Below are positions 47,652 through 58,407 of a DNA stretch of 64,000 bases, one piece after another (the stretch's first letter is position 1; each line of letters starts with the position of its first letter). Under the pieces are notes generated by a model. The model was not told the DNA's origin. It did not search any database and saw only the letters and a program-made list of their open reading frames with translations. The position numbers were made by a program, and so were the translations under genes. The DNA comes from Parvularia atlantis (Eukaryota; Opisthokonta; Rotosphaerida): assembly GCA_943704415.1 (NCBI GenBank), contig CALSCO010002541.1:1-64000 (forward strand), written 5' to 3'.

Positions 47652-49561
47652 AGCTCGTCCTCGCGCTCGACCACCTCGGCGTCGCGGATGTCGTTCAAGC
47701 GCGAGAACGGGGCCGCGAGCGACGTCGGCTGGCCGCGCGCGCGAACCGACAGCGGCGCCGATGTGCTGAACGAGCGCCGGCCGGGTGCCGGTGGCTTGGA
47801 TGGCCGGTTGAGCATTTGCAGGCGCGACGGGTCCGGCCGGGGCATGCGCATCTCGTTGCCCTCGTCCGCGTAGGCGTCGCGTGCCGCGCGCTTGGCCTTG
47901 GCCGACTTGATGTTGAGCGGGCGGCGCGATACAACTTCCTCGTCCGGGTCGCTCTCGGGCACGAACCCGCGCGGCCGACCCGCTGACGTCCGCTGGCCGC
48001 TCGCGCCGGCACCCGCCGCACCCTTGCCGTCGTTGATGATGTCGCTCAGGCGGAGGAGGTAGCTGCGGTCGTTGTCGCGCCGCTGGGCCTGCGACGTCTG
48101 CGACGTCTGCCGCAGCCTGTCGAGCGCCTGCTGGGCCGCGTCCATGGCCTTGGCGCTCTTGCTTGGCTTGGCCGGCGGCGGCGGTGCGGCAGACCGGCGC
48201 GACGGGGCGGCTGGCTCGGCTCTGCTCTTCTCGCGCTGCGCGGGCATCGGCTGCGCCGCCTTGGGCTGCGCGCGCCGCGGCAGCATCTGCGGCAGCGGGT
48301 CCTGGTACGCCTCCTCCTGCTCGCCGTCATCCACGTCGTCGTCATCATCGCCTTGCTGCAACTCGCGCAGCGCCTGCATGCGCTGCTGACGGGGCGACGT
48401 CGGCACGGTCGGCGGCCGCCGGGAGCGTAGCACGGCCTCGCCGTGGCGCACAGAGGCGTCGTACCGGGCCGTCTTCTCCTCCATCTCCTTGACGATCTCG
48501 CGCAGCTTGGCCTCGCCGCGCTTGATGCGCCGGCGGCGCAGGGAGGGCGTGGGCGGCGTCTGGGCCGGCGAGACCTTGCCCTCCTGCAGGAGCTGCTCGG
48601 CCGCATCCGTGAGGCGCTCCTTGGGCGTGTGCCGCAGGATCATCTTGAGCATGCGCCGCTCGTGCGTGGACTGCGGCTTCATGGCCGCCTCATTCGTCGT
48701 CGCGACCGCACCATCCCCTGTCGCCGCCGGCGTCGTCGCCGCCGCCGTGCTCATCGCCTCGCTCTGCTCATTGCGCCGCACAAGCCGCTTGCTGCGCAGC
48801 GACGGCTCGCGCTTGACCGGCGGCCGGGTGTGGCGCTGGGTGATGCGCTCCATCTGCTCGGGTGTCATCCGGTTCATGTTGCGGCGAGCGCGTGCCTGGC
48901 GATGGAACTCGAAGCCCGAGGGGCCCTCATCCTCGTCCTCGTCGTCCACTTCGATGTCGTCGTCCTCGTCGCCGTCGCCGTCGCCGTCCTCGTCGTCCGC
49001 CGCGCCCGCTGCCCGCGCCTCCTCCATCTGGGCCTGCAGGCGCGCGATCTTGCGGAGCAACGCCGCACTCTCGGCGCGCTGCGCGGGTGGGCCCGTGCGC
49101 GACATCTGCACCAGACGCTCCAGGATCTCGGCCTCTGTCTCGGTCTCCTTCTCGCGGCCGCCGGCCCGGTGCCGCACCTTGGCGCCCGGGCCCTGGGCGC
49201 GCTCGGCGTCGGCCGCGCTCTGCACGTTGCGCAGCCACTTGACCTGCGACTGGTACGACGGCGGTGGGATGCGCTGCGATGGCACGACACGGTTCGACAT
49301 GGCCTGGAGCTGCGCGTCGCGGGCCGAGACGCGCGCGCCGCCGACGACCGTCGCGTCCGGCACGGGCGCCGACGGCGGCGACACCGACGACGCGCGCTGC
49401 CGCGCCACTTGACGCGTCGCCCGCGCCAGCAGCAGGCGCTCGTCCGCGGGTGGCGGCGGCGCGGCGCGCGGCGCACGGGGCGGCGGCGGCGGCGGCGACG
49501 GCGCGGCCGAGGCACCCGAGCGGCGCGCGGCCGTGCGCAGGTGGCGGACCCACGTGGCCAT
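45329..49561 (-). CDS. METTL17: METTL17/RSM22 mitoribosome assembly protein with long N-terminal extension
   Basis: The C-terminal part (45329-47505) is METTL17/Rsm22, an SAM-fold, Fe-S-linked factor for the mitochondrial small subunit. It has EMPPTLQASVKRVVEGER, ARLNKLSPVQQERIAVNERV, the SAM loop FNPQTMLDFGTGPGTAIW, EYIGVDKSEGML, ASYVLGEM, VVEPGTPDGF, the cysteine cluster CPHHLACPM..SWCHFVQ and a C-terminal FWGNLWPH. It has no ATG of its own. Upstream, 47570-49561 is one open frame of 664 codons that starts MATWVRHLRTAARRSGAS, a mitochondrial-presequence-like leader. It is very charged and disordered, and ends with an acidic tail. A GTACGT..CACAG intron of 64 nt (47506-47569) joins the two in frame, so I annotate one gene. 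The extension matches no family I know. Confidence 0.8.
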
Positions 49562-49579
49562 CGACCGTCGAACACTCGA

Positions 49580-51489
49580 ATGTCGATGCGGCGGAGATGG
49601 GTGACGCTTGCGCCGTGCCCGGTGTGCCGCAGCACGCGCTACACGCGCGGGCGGGGCGGGGCCGATGCGGACGACGAGAGTGCGTTCTTCGTGTGCGAGA
49701 GCGGCCATGTCAAGCGCGACTACCGCGAGGAGGAGGGCGACTTTGAGGACATGGGCCGGATGTACCGCACGAGCGCGCACAGGCCGCCTCAGCCGACCGA
49801 TGCGGCGCAGCACGCGCCCGCACACGTCTCGGCGGCCGCGCGCCTGCGCCAGCTCGGCGTGGACGAGCGCCGCGCGATGTTGATCGACGCCTGCCAGGAC
49901 GTGCTGCGGCTGCAGGTGCGCGCGCTTGTGCGTGAGCGTCGCGTCGCGCCCGATCTCGACGGCGTCGTGCGCGAGCTCTGGCTGGCGTACCTGGCGCACA
50001 CGGACGTGCTGCGCGCGGGCGCGGACGAGGGCGACGGCGGCGCGATCGGTCAGACGGGCGCGTGGTGGACGGGCCGCCTGCGCCTGGCGATCACCCTTGT
50101 CGTGCTCTACCTTGGCTGCGTCTGGCTGCGCGAGGCCGTCACGCCGCACGACATTGCGCGGTGCGCGCGCACACGCAGGTCAGGAGCACACGCGCTCACT
50201 GCGCTCACAGTCTTGCGGCCAACGACCGCGTGCCCTATGCCAACGCGTCGCAGCTGCTGCCGCCCGAGCTCCGCGGCCTGTACGCCGGACGCAAGCTCCG
50301 CCCGTTCTTCAGCCCGCGGGGCGTGCCCGGCGGCGACGCGATCCACCGCGACGCCGTCGGCCTGCTGAGGCATCTCTGGACGCGCCGCGCCCTCGACCTG
50401 TACGGCTTCCCGGACGTCAACCGCGTGCTGCTGGCGCAGCGGTTCCTGCGCGCGCTCGTTCTGCCCGAGGCGCTGCTACCGTGCGTCGCGCGGCTGATGG
50501 ACCTCGAGCCGCACCCCGAGTACTTTAGCGTCATGTCGGCGCCGCTGCACAAGCCCTGCCACACGTTTGTGTGCGCGTGGGTCGTCATTTGCGTCAAGCT
50601 GGTCTACGGCGCGCGTGCGCATGACGCGCGGCCGAGTCGGTGTGCAACACGCTATCTGCACCCACTGGTCCTAGCCTGACGCACGCGCGCACGCTCGCGC
50701 CCCAGGCCACTCAGCCACATGCACGCGCTGTACGACGCGCTGCCGACGTACGGCGGCTGGCGCGCGGGCGTGTACAGGTGCGCGTACCACTGCAGAGGCC
50801 AAATCGCTGACGCGTCGGCGAGCAGCCACGCACGCAAGCACGGCCTGCGAGCGGGCCATCCATGGACGTTTGAGCAGACGCTGCTGATCGACGGCGACGG
50901 CTGGAACGCATACCTGACCTACTGCGAGCAGCTGCTGTGCGCGCGCGCGGACGGCTCGGAGCAGTCGCCGCTGGAGGACGTGCGCGCACACGTGCTGCCA
51001 GATGGCCTTGGTCCGGACGGGTCGCAGCTGCCGCGAGCGCTCTTCGGCGCCCCGAAGGACTGCGACGACGAGCTCACGCAGGCGATGGACGCGTCGCCCG
51101 CCAGACGGCCGCAGCCACCAGCCCCTGTTCTGCCGGTCGACGCACCGCGTCGTGGGCCAGGGACGTACACGTCGCCGATGCCGTGTGTGGCCTACGAGTC
51201 GTACGCGCCACACGGAACGCGCACGGGCGCGCCCCGGGCCACGCACGCGCGATTGCCGGACGTCGCGGGTGAGGCGCCGCTGCTGCCGCACCTCGCCCTG
51301 TCGGAGCTGGGCCTGCCGTTGCCGCTGCCGACGACGGCCGGCGAGCTGCCGTCGCCGATGGACGAGCTGCTGCACTTGGTCGCGCACGTGTCGGGCCTTG
51401 CGCCGGCGCTGGTGCTGTCGGCCGTCTGCGAGCGTGAGCGGCTGCTGGCGCGCGTGCTCGGCCGACGCGCAGCTGGCGCTGTGGCATGA
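49580..51489 (+). CDS. TAF1B/RRN7, RNA polymerase I initiation factor
   Basis: TFIIB-related factor of the rDNA promoter complex. The N-terminal zinc ribbon reads PCPVCRSTRYTRG and then FVCESGHVKRDYREEEGDFE. It is followed by the cyclin-like region: LRLQVRALVRERRVAPDLDG, VRELWLAYLA, LRLAITLVVLYLGCVWLREA, VTPHDIARC, then LPPELRGLYAGRKLRPFFSP. After helices DLYGFPDVNRVLLAQRFLRA comes the C-terminal exon from about 50720 (LYDALPTYGGWRAGVYRC, GWNAYLTYCEQLLC). ATGs at 49580 and 49586 are both in frame; either leaves only 18-24 bp to the divergent METTL17 start. The exon joins between 50560 and 50870 are approximate. Confidence 0.82.
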
Positions 51490-51535
51490 TGCGTGCTGCC
51501 GCGCCGTGGTGCAAAATGTACACGTGCACGATATC

Positions 51536-54058
51536 TTAAAGGCTCTTAACGATGTCCTGGGCTGCCCGGACCACCAGGTCCGCGGCCGTGTCGACCATGA
51601 TGCGCTCGAGCGACTCACGCAGCTGGCTCACGTAGCCGTCGACCTTGGGCAGCTCCTCTGGCACGTTTGGCAACTGCCGCGCGCCGCGTGAGCGGCCAGC
51701 CCGTGGCACGTCGGCAACAAAAGCGCGCACCCTCAGCAGTCGGAAGATCTCGCGCACGCTCGAGCGCAGGTCCTTGAGCGTGCGCGACGCGACCGCGAAC
51801 CGGTCGTCGCGCGCGCGCTTGTCGTCGTCGTCCCGCCGCCGCACCGTTTGCGCCTCGCGTGTGAGGTCGGCGACCCGCGCGTTCAGCAAGTCGACTTGCT
51901 TCTGCAGCTGCGCCTTGTCCTGCTCCAGCCTCTGCTTCTCCTGCAGAGCCGCCGCCACTGCCGCGTCCTGTGCCGTTGAAACGCTCGCTGCTTGCGCCGT
52001 CGCCGCGCTCTGCTGCGCCTGCAGCAGCAGCCGCCGCACCTGGTCCGTGCTGTCCTTGACAAGGCCGTCGAGCAGTGACCGCTGCGAGCGCTGAAACTCC
52101 TCCACGAGCGACGTCCTGGCGCGCGCACGCAAGGCGACGTCAGCAGACGCAAACGCAGCGAGCGCAATTGTGTGGCGCACAGCTGCCGGGTGGATTCGGG
52201 ATCGGCCTCCGCCTTGGCCTTGCGCGTGGACAACGTCGACGACGACTTGCGCGCGGCTGGCAGGGGCGGCAGCGAGAGCGTCGCCGTTGCAGACGGTTTG
52301 CGCTCTGTGCGCGCCCACGCGCCTACGTCAGGACAGAGCTGCTACCGAACCGCGCACGCGAGCCCGCACCGTCAGCGCTGCTGGACGGCGTCAACGTCAA
52401 GCGCGGCAGCACGGCAGCGGGCTTGCTCGGGCCAGCAGCGGCGTCTCCGTTTGCTGCAGGGATTCGCTTGACCGCCTGCTGCTGTTGTTGTTGTTGTTGT
52501 TGTTGTGCAGGCCGTGCGGGCGGTAGCTGGGTCGGCGCGGCTGCGGCGGCAGCGCTCGCCTTGCCAGACGACGACGGCGACAGGGACGGGGCGGTCTTGA
52601 TGCTCGGCGGCGGCGGTGCGATCGATGGCGGTGGGCTGGGCTTGCTCAAGGGGCCAGGCGGCAGTGGCGGTGCTGGTGCGGTCGACGGCGGCGGGCGCGG
52701 CTTGGCGGAGCTCGCCGACGATCGCACGACGCCATTGGGGCGCAGGTCAATGAACGCCTCGGCCAGCACGCGCGCCTTCTTGGCTGGCGGTGGCTGGTCG
52801 AACGGCATGATCGTATCAAACGTCTTCTTCAGGTGCGCGGTGCCGTTGGTGGCCAGAACGCTGGCGTCACCCGCGCTCTCGTGTGGCCGCTTGCTGCCGA
52901 CGGCCGGTGGGGCCGGCTCGACCGGTGCTGCGGGCACAGACTCTGGCGTGACTGCGACCTGCGCGTCGGCTGTCGGCGGCATATCAGTCAACCCTGGCGC
53001 AGCGGGTCAGACGCGCAGTCGTGAGCAGAGGCCAAGAGGGCGCGCACCGGTCCCGCTGTCCGTCTCCATCGCCGTGTCCTCGGCCACCCGCCTTGACCCG
53101 CCTCTTCTTGCCTGCACGCACACCGTGTCAGTGAGCGCGGCATGCCGGCACCACGCCGCACGCCGCACCCTGCTCTCCGACGGGACGTAGTTCTGCGCGC
53201 GGCGTGTGCATGTCAGCGCGATGCGCAACGGCCGCGGGCGCGGCGCGCACCTTGTGCTGCTCGCAGAAGCACCAAAAGTCAAACACGGTTGAGCCGTCGC
53301 TCTCGCGCCGTGAGTGGATGTGCCGCACGGCGCAGGTCGGGTGGAGCAGGCGCTTGCACAGGTTGTCCTTGCTCATGCCGGGGCTGGCGCGGCAGTTGAC
53401 GACGAGGCCGTACTGCTTCTTGCAGACGCTGCAGGCCTGCACGAATGGACGTGAGCAGCGGCCCGACGACGGCACCGCGACGGCACCGCTGCCCGACGTG
53501 CCTGCGAGTCGACGTTGGCGCGGTCGCGCACGTACACGGGCGAGATCGTGTCCTCGTTGACCGTGTTGGTCTCCGTGTTGAAGTAGTAGCAGACCACGTG
53601 GCACCACAGCTGCTCGTCCTCACCCTCCCACGCCACCAGCGGCTTATACGCGCCCACGCCGCCCTGGCCGCACAGCCGGCACGACTGCGGTCTCGTCATC
53701 AGGCCGCGGTGGCGGCGGCGCCCACGTGCGCGCGCGGCGCACCATCGCCCGCGGCTCCTTGCCGCTGCGGCAGCTGTCACAGAACCACTGCTTGTTTTCG
53801 TCAAAGTCCTTGACCGCGCCGTAGCACGCTGCGCGGCGCGCGTTGGGCGGCGGCGGGTGGCGGCGGCGCGCGCGGGGGGCGCGTGCGCCAGCGTGGGCGC
53901 GCACTCAGGTGGACGTAGATGTCGCAGGCCGGGTTGTCGCAGGCGACGATGAGGTCGTCGTCGTCGCCGTTGTCTATGCACCCGCACACCGCGCACGGCC
54001 GCGAGTCGTCGAACGCCCCCGGCGCGTCGTCCGGCGTGGCGCCGTCTGTGTCGTCCAT
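51536..54058 (-). CDS. PHD plus extended-PHD chromatin reader with polyQ and coiled coil (AF10/JADE class)
   Basis: The N-terminal PHD finger has CAVCGCIDNGDDDDLIVACD, VHLxC, then CYGAVKDFDENKQWFCDSC. The extended PHD follows: CRLCGQGGVGAYKPLV, EQLWCHVVCYYFNTET, ACSVCKKQYGLVVNCRA, RLLHPTCAVRHIHSRRE and FWCFCEQHK. Two GTGCG introns then run in frame into a long Pro/Ser/Ala tail with a Gln run (about 52480-52506). That tail leads to a C-terminal coiled coil (LQEKQRLEQDKAQLQKQVDL, LNARVADLTREAQTV). PHD-ePHD at the front and a coiled coil at the back is the layout of AF10/AF17, where the coil binds DOT1L. The ePHD alone is also found in JADE and BRPF. The histone target is not predictable from sequence. 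Confidence 0.84.
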
Positions 54059-54099
54059 ATGTGCCGTAGTGGTCAATGCACAAACATGAGCGACTTTGC

Positions 54100-55391
54100 A
54101 TGTACACGCTGAGGCAGCTCTTCTCTCGCGCCGTCCCACCGCGTCTCGCACTCGCCCGCCGCACGATCATGTCTGTGATGACCGCGCCGCCAAGCGCCGT
54201 GCCCGCGCCCGTGCCGTCGCCGCTGTACCCGCCGATCGAGCCGTTCGCGAGCGGCCTGCTGCGCGTGTCGGACGCGCCCGTGCACGACGTGTACTACGAG
54301 CAGTGCGGCCAGCGCGACGGCAAGCCCGTCCTGTTCCTCCACGGCGGCCCCGGCGGCGGCACGAGCGCCGACGACCGGCGCTACTTTGATCCGAGCGTGT
54401 ACCGGATCGTGCTTATGGACCAGCGCGGCTCGGGCAAGTCGCTGCCGGCCGCGAGCCTCGACCACAACACGACGTGGGACCTCGTCGACGACATTGAGAA
54501 GCTGCGCAAGCACCTCGGCATCGACAAGTGGGTCGTCTTTGGCGGCAGCTGGGGCTCGACCCTCGTGCGTGCCCGGCCCGGCGAGCGCGGCCCGCTCACA
54601 ACCGCGCCGCACAGTCGCTCGCCTACGCCCAGACGCACCCGGACCGTGTCAAGGGCCTCGTCCTGCGTGGCATCTTCCTGCTCGGCCGCCGCGAGCTCGA
54701 GTTCTTCTACCAGGAGGGCACAAGCTGGATGTTCCCCGACGAGTACGACCTGTACGCCAGCGTCATCCCCGAGGTGGCGTGCCGTCCGCGTCGCGCGCGC
54801 ACGACGCTGACCAGCCCGCAGGCCGAGCGCAAGGACCTGATGGCGGCCTACTACAAGCGCCTGACGAGCGAGAACCAGGAAGAGCGCAAGCGGTGCGCCG
54901 CGCACGTGCATGGCGCTGCGCGAGCCGCGCTCAACACCCGCGACGGCAGCGCCGCGGCCGCGTGGAGCCGCTGGGAAATGGCCACGTGCAAGCTGCAGGT
55001 CGACGAGAAGATGCTCTCGCGTGCGCAGGACGCCGAGTGGGCCGACAAGTTTGCGCGGATCGAGTGGTGTGCCCTTTTGTGCCGCGGTGCCGTGCGCTTC
55101 GGCCTGACTGACCGCGGCACCGCGATCAGCCACTACTTTGTCAATCGCGGCTGGTTTGACGAGGACCAGCAACTGCTCAAGAGCGGAAACGTCGACAAGA
55201 TCCGCAACATCCCCGCCGTGATCGTCCAGGGCCGCTACGACATGGTCTGCCCGGCGCGCACGGCATGGGACTTGCACAAGGCGTGGCCCGAGGCGAGCTT
55301 TGTCTGGGTGCCCGACGCGGGTCACTCGGCGGGCGAGGCCGGCACGCAGCGCACGCTGGTCGAGTGGTGCAACAGGTTCCGCGAGCTCTAA
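54100..55391 (+). CDS. Proline iminopeptidase (alpha/beta hydrolase, S33)
   Basis: Exopeptidase that removes N-terminal proline. It has the oxyanion-hole motif LFLHGGPGGGTSADDRRYFD, MDQRGSGKS, and the nucleophile serine in FGGSWGSTL. A 48-nt intron (54567-54614) splits this from SLAYAQTHPDRVKGLVLRGI. Next come YQEGTSWMFPDEYD, WSRWEMATCKL, the acidic residue in VQGRYDMVCP and the histidine in VPDAGHSAGE. ATG 54100 gives a basic leader (MYTLRQLFSRAVPPRLALAR) that looks mitochondrial. ATG 54076 (eight codons more) and ATG 54169 (the bacterial-like start) are alternatives. The overall size equals that of bacterial Pip, and the two ePHD genes flank it. Confidence 0.93.
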
Positions 55392-55450
55392 CGAGCTTTC
55401 GTTCCTTTTGTGGACCACCGCGCGCGCTGCAGCATACACAGTCTCAGGCA

Positions 55451-57807
55451 CTAGCTCGCCGTCGCCGGAACGGCCCCGCCGCCACCGCCCTCGTAGTCGG
55501 CCAGCAGGACCGGCAGGGCCTCGTCCACAAACATGCGCACGGCCGTGTCGCCGTCGACCACCTCGTCCGGGGCGAAGCACAGGCGCACGGCGTTGTACAG
55601 CTGCTCGTGCCGGTACACGCCCAGGCAGAACAGGAGCAGGGCGTGGTCGCGGCTGAGGCGCTTCTCGGTCGCGAGCGACGACAGGATCGGCAAAAACTCC
55701 CAGAACCACTCGTCCTGCTCGTCGTCCATCAGCAGCAGCTCGAGCGCGCGGTCGGCAAGGTCGGCCAGCAGGTCGCCGGAGGGTGCATCGGACACGGTGA
55801 GCTGCAGTCTGAAGGCGCACACGCGCCGCAGCCGCTCGTCGCCCTGCCGCGACCCCGGGGCCGCAGCATCAATTGCGTCTGCGCGCGCGCGAGAGCGCAA
55901 ACGTACGTTCACCGCCAGCCGCAGGATGGCACCTCGCCTGTCGGGGTGGGCGCGCGCAAACTGGCGCACGAGCGCAAAGTGCTCGCTCTGGAACCGCCGC
56001 CCGGCGTCCGACACGCGCCCGCCGCTCTGGAGCTCGACCTTGACGTCCGGGTTGAGGTCGTGCAGCGGCGACACGCTCAGCGGCTTGCCCGCGCTGGCGC
56101 TGCCGTTCACGGCAGTGCTCGGCCCGGCGCTGGCAGACGTGACGAGCATCTCGCGGTGCAAGATCTCGTTGAACGCGGCCTCGTGCCGGTCGCTGTCAAG
56201 CATGGCTGAGGCGCTCGTCGGCACGGGCAGCGGGGGTGGCGTCGAGATGATGGGCGACGACAGCGCCACTGTCGGCTCGAGCTTATCCTGCGACGTGGCG
56301 CCGTTGGTCATGTCGGCGACAAGCAGCGCGCGGCCGCCGTTGCTGTTAACGATGCGTCGCTTTGTGCCTGGCGAAGCGCAGCGCGGTCACATGCTGCGCG
56401 CGCGACCACGGCCAGCGAGAGGTCACACGCACGGAGCTGGCTGGGGTCCACGCCGTACGACGCTCGCGGGCGCTTGCTCGCCGCGGACGCGGGCGGCCTG
56501 CTCGAGATGTCTTCGACGTCGATGTACCACAGCTCGCCTTCGCTGTCGTCAGGCTCCGACTCGAACTCCTCGCTAGTCGAGGCCACGATGATGCTCGGTA
56601 CTGCTGGCAATGCCCTGGGCGCTGCTTTTTTGCTGGACGTGACCGGCGTGGGCGTCGTTGGCTTGCTCGACTTACTGGACGCTGCTGGCTTGCTGGGCGC
56701 TGCTGGTTTGCTGGGCACGACCATCATCGTAGGGACGTACGTCACGATCGACGACGGCGGCAGCTTCCCAGCAGCCGGCCACTTGACTGCGCTGGTGGAC
56801 GTCGCGGCCGGCGAGGCCAGTGGTAACGGGCTCGCCTTTTTTGGCTTCTTGCTCGGCTCTGACTCCGTCCTACTCTGCTCCGACTCCGCCCTGCTCGGCT
56901 TCTTGCTCGGCTCGGGCGGCGCGATGGGCAGCGGCGACGCGGCGCGCTGAAGCGCCTTGAAGTTGCGCATGTAAGCCTGCGTGCCGCACGGTCAGCAACA
57001 CTGCACACCCGGCGCACGCGCGCGTGCACGCACCCGGTGCTTGTTGCAGAAGGTGTAGTACTGCAGCAGCGTCTTGCCGTCGACTTTGACGGGCTGGATG
57101 GCCGCGAAACCGCATGTGACGTGCGTGCGCACGTCGCACGTCTGTCGCGCGCCGACGTTGGCCAGGCAGCGCGGCACCAGCCCTTGCGTCTTGCCGCAGG
57201 CCGAGCACGTCTGCGCGCGCGCGGCGTGTGCGCCCGCGTCAGGGGACGGTCCGAGCGCCTACGTGCAGGCAACGTGCGTCCTTGTCGAGCTCGTCCCGCG
57301 CCGTGCTCCGCTGGACGAAGATTGGCGACATCTTGAACTCGTCGATGAAGACCGCGCCCGGATTAAACAGGCCACACTTGACGTGCGCCCACAGGCCCGA
57401 CCCGGCGACGCTGCGCGGCCCCCCTCCCGCGCGTCAGCAGACACACAACCGAACCGGTAAAGGCCCGCGCACTGGTACGGCTTGTACGCGTCGACGCCGC
57501 TCTGAGTGCATAGGCGGCACTTCTGCGCGCGCGGCGCGTCGGCACGCGCCGGCACGGTGCACAGCAGGCGCACGCACCACGCTGGCAATGTCAACGCCCG
57601 TCCTGCAGACCTCGCACTGCCAGTCGGCCCGGACGCGGACGCGGGTCACGCCGTAGCACGCTGCGCAGCCCGTCAGCGCGCGCCGTGAGCCCCAAAGTTT
57701 CACATACTCTGGTGCACGAGCACGCCACAGCCACGGCCCTGGCACTGCAGCATGCGGTCCCCCTCGGCGTCGTGCACCGTGCCGCACACGACGCATTCGC
57801 CGTCCAT
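55451..57807 (-). CDS. Second PHD plus extended-PHD protein
   Basis: The start MDGECVVCGTVHDAEGDRML leads into CQGRGCGVLVHQ, and a GTATGT intron joins it to TCYGVTRVRVRADWQCEVC. The extended PHD has CRLCTQSGVDAYKPYQ, CGLFNPGAVFIDEFKMSPIF, CSACGKTQGLVPRCLANVG, VRTHVTCGFAAIQPVKVDG and FCNKHR. A Ser/Lys/Pro-rich linker follows, with repeated SKPAAPSKPAASSK. A 65-nt intron (GTGCGTGTGACC donor side) joins it in frame to KRRIVNSNGGRALLVADM. A well-ordered C-terminal helical region follows (FNEILHREMLVTSAS, ADLADRALELLLMDDEQDEW, EKRLSRDHALLLFCLG) that I do not recognise. The PHD-ePHD half resembles the gene at 51536-54058. Confidence 0.82.
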
Positions 57808-57850
57808 TCTGTGTACGGTTCACTTGTACTTCAACTCTTATTTAGCGCCC

Positions 57851-58354
57851 ATGGACCCGCCACACCAGAAGACCTGGGGCCGGGCGTTCGTCGTCTCGGG
57901 CGCGGTGCTCGTGCTCGGCTGGGCGCTGCTGCGGTACGCGACGCCGAGCCGCGAGTCGCTCGTCAAGGTGCGCTGGCGCCGGCGCCGTTGCGCGGGCGGC
58001 ACGGACGGCGCGGGCGGCACGGACGGCGCGGGCGGCGTGAACGGCAGTATATGCTGACGCGCGCGTCCCGCCGCTCGCGTACGCACGCACGCACGCAAAT
58101 GTGCGCAGGAGCTGCACCCGGAGCTCAAGCGCCAGGCCGCAGTCAAGCAGAGCGACATCGAGCGGCAGCGCACGGCCGCGATCATGCAGGTGCTCGCGAC
58201 CAACGCCAGCGCGCCCGACCGGCCCATCTGGGACGTCGACTACAGCGCGGCGCGCGGGCGGGGCGCTGCGGCCGGCGCGGGCGGGGCGGGCGGGGCAGCC
58301 GGCGGGGCTGGGGGAGCAGGCGTGCCGTTGCAGCCGCGCAGCGGAGCCCAATAG
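57851..58354 (+). CDS. CBP4-like cytochrome bc1 assembly factor
   Basis: Short single-pass inner-membrane protein. Exon one: MDPPHQKTWGRAFVVSGAVL, VLGWALLRYATPSRESLVK. Exon two: ELHPELKRQAAVKQSDIERQ, RTAAIMQVLATNASAPDRPIWD, then a Gly/Ala-rich tail. The YxTP(S/T)..L....SPEL, repeated charged helix and DxPIW pattern is that of fungal CBP4, a chaperone of cytochrome b. The intron contains two copies of an 18-base GGCACGGACGGCGCGGGC unit (about 57997-58035). The start lies 43 bp from the divergent ePHD gene. Confidence 0.75.
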
Positions 58355-58356
58355 TC

Positions 58357-58401
58357 TATATATAGGTGGTGTCTGCACTGTTGAAAGTCAAAAGCTATAT
58401 A
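58357..58401 (+). promoter_or_regulatory. TATA-like elements upstream of PRP18
   Basis: TATATATA at 58357-58364 and TATATA at 58396-58401 lie in the 53-bp gap between the CBP4-like stop and the PRP18 ATG. Such AT runs are rare in this window. The first sits about 45 bp upstream of the start codon. Confidence 0.45.
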
Positions 58402-58407
58402 GGCGGC

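Noticed and set aside
51536-52982. The proline-rich coiled-coil part as a separate gene starting at ATG 52982
   Set aside because: A 54-nt GTGCG intron joins the preceding ePHD exons to it in frame, so it is the tail of the PHD gene.
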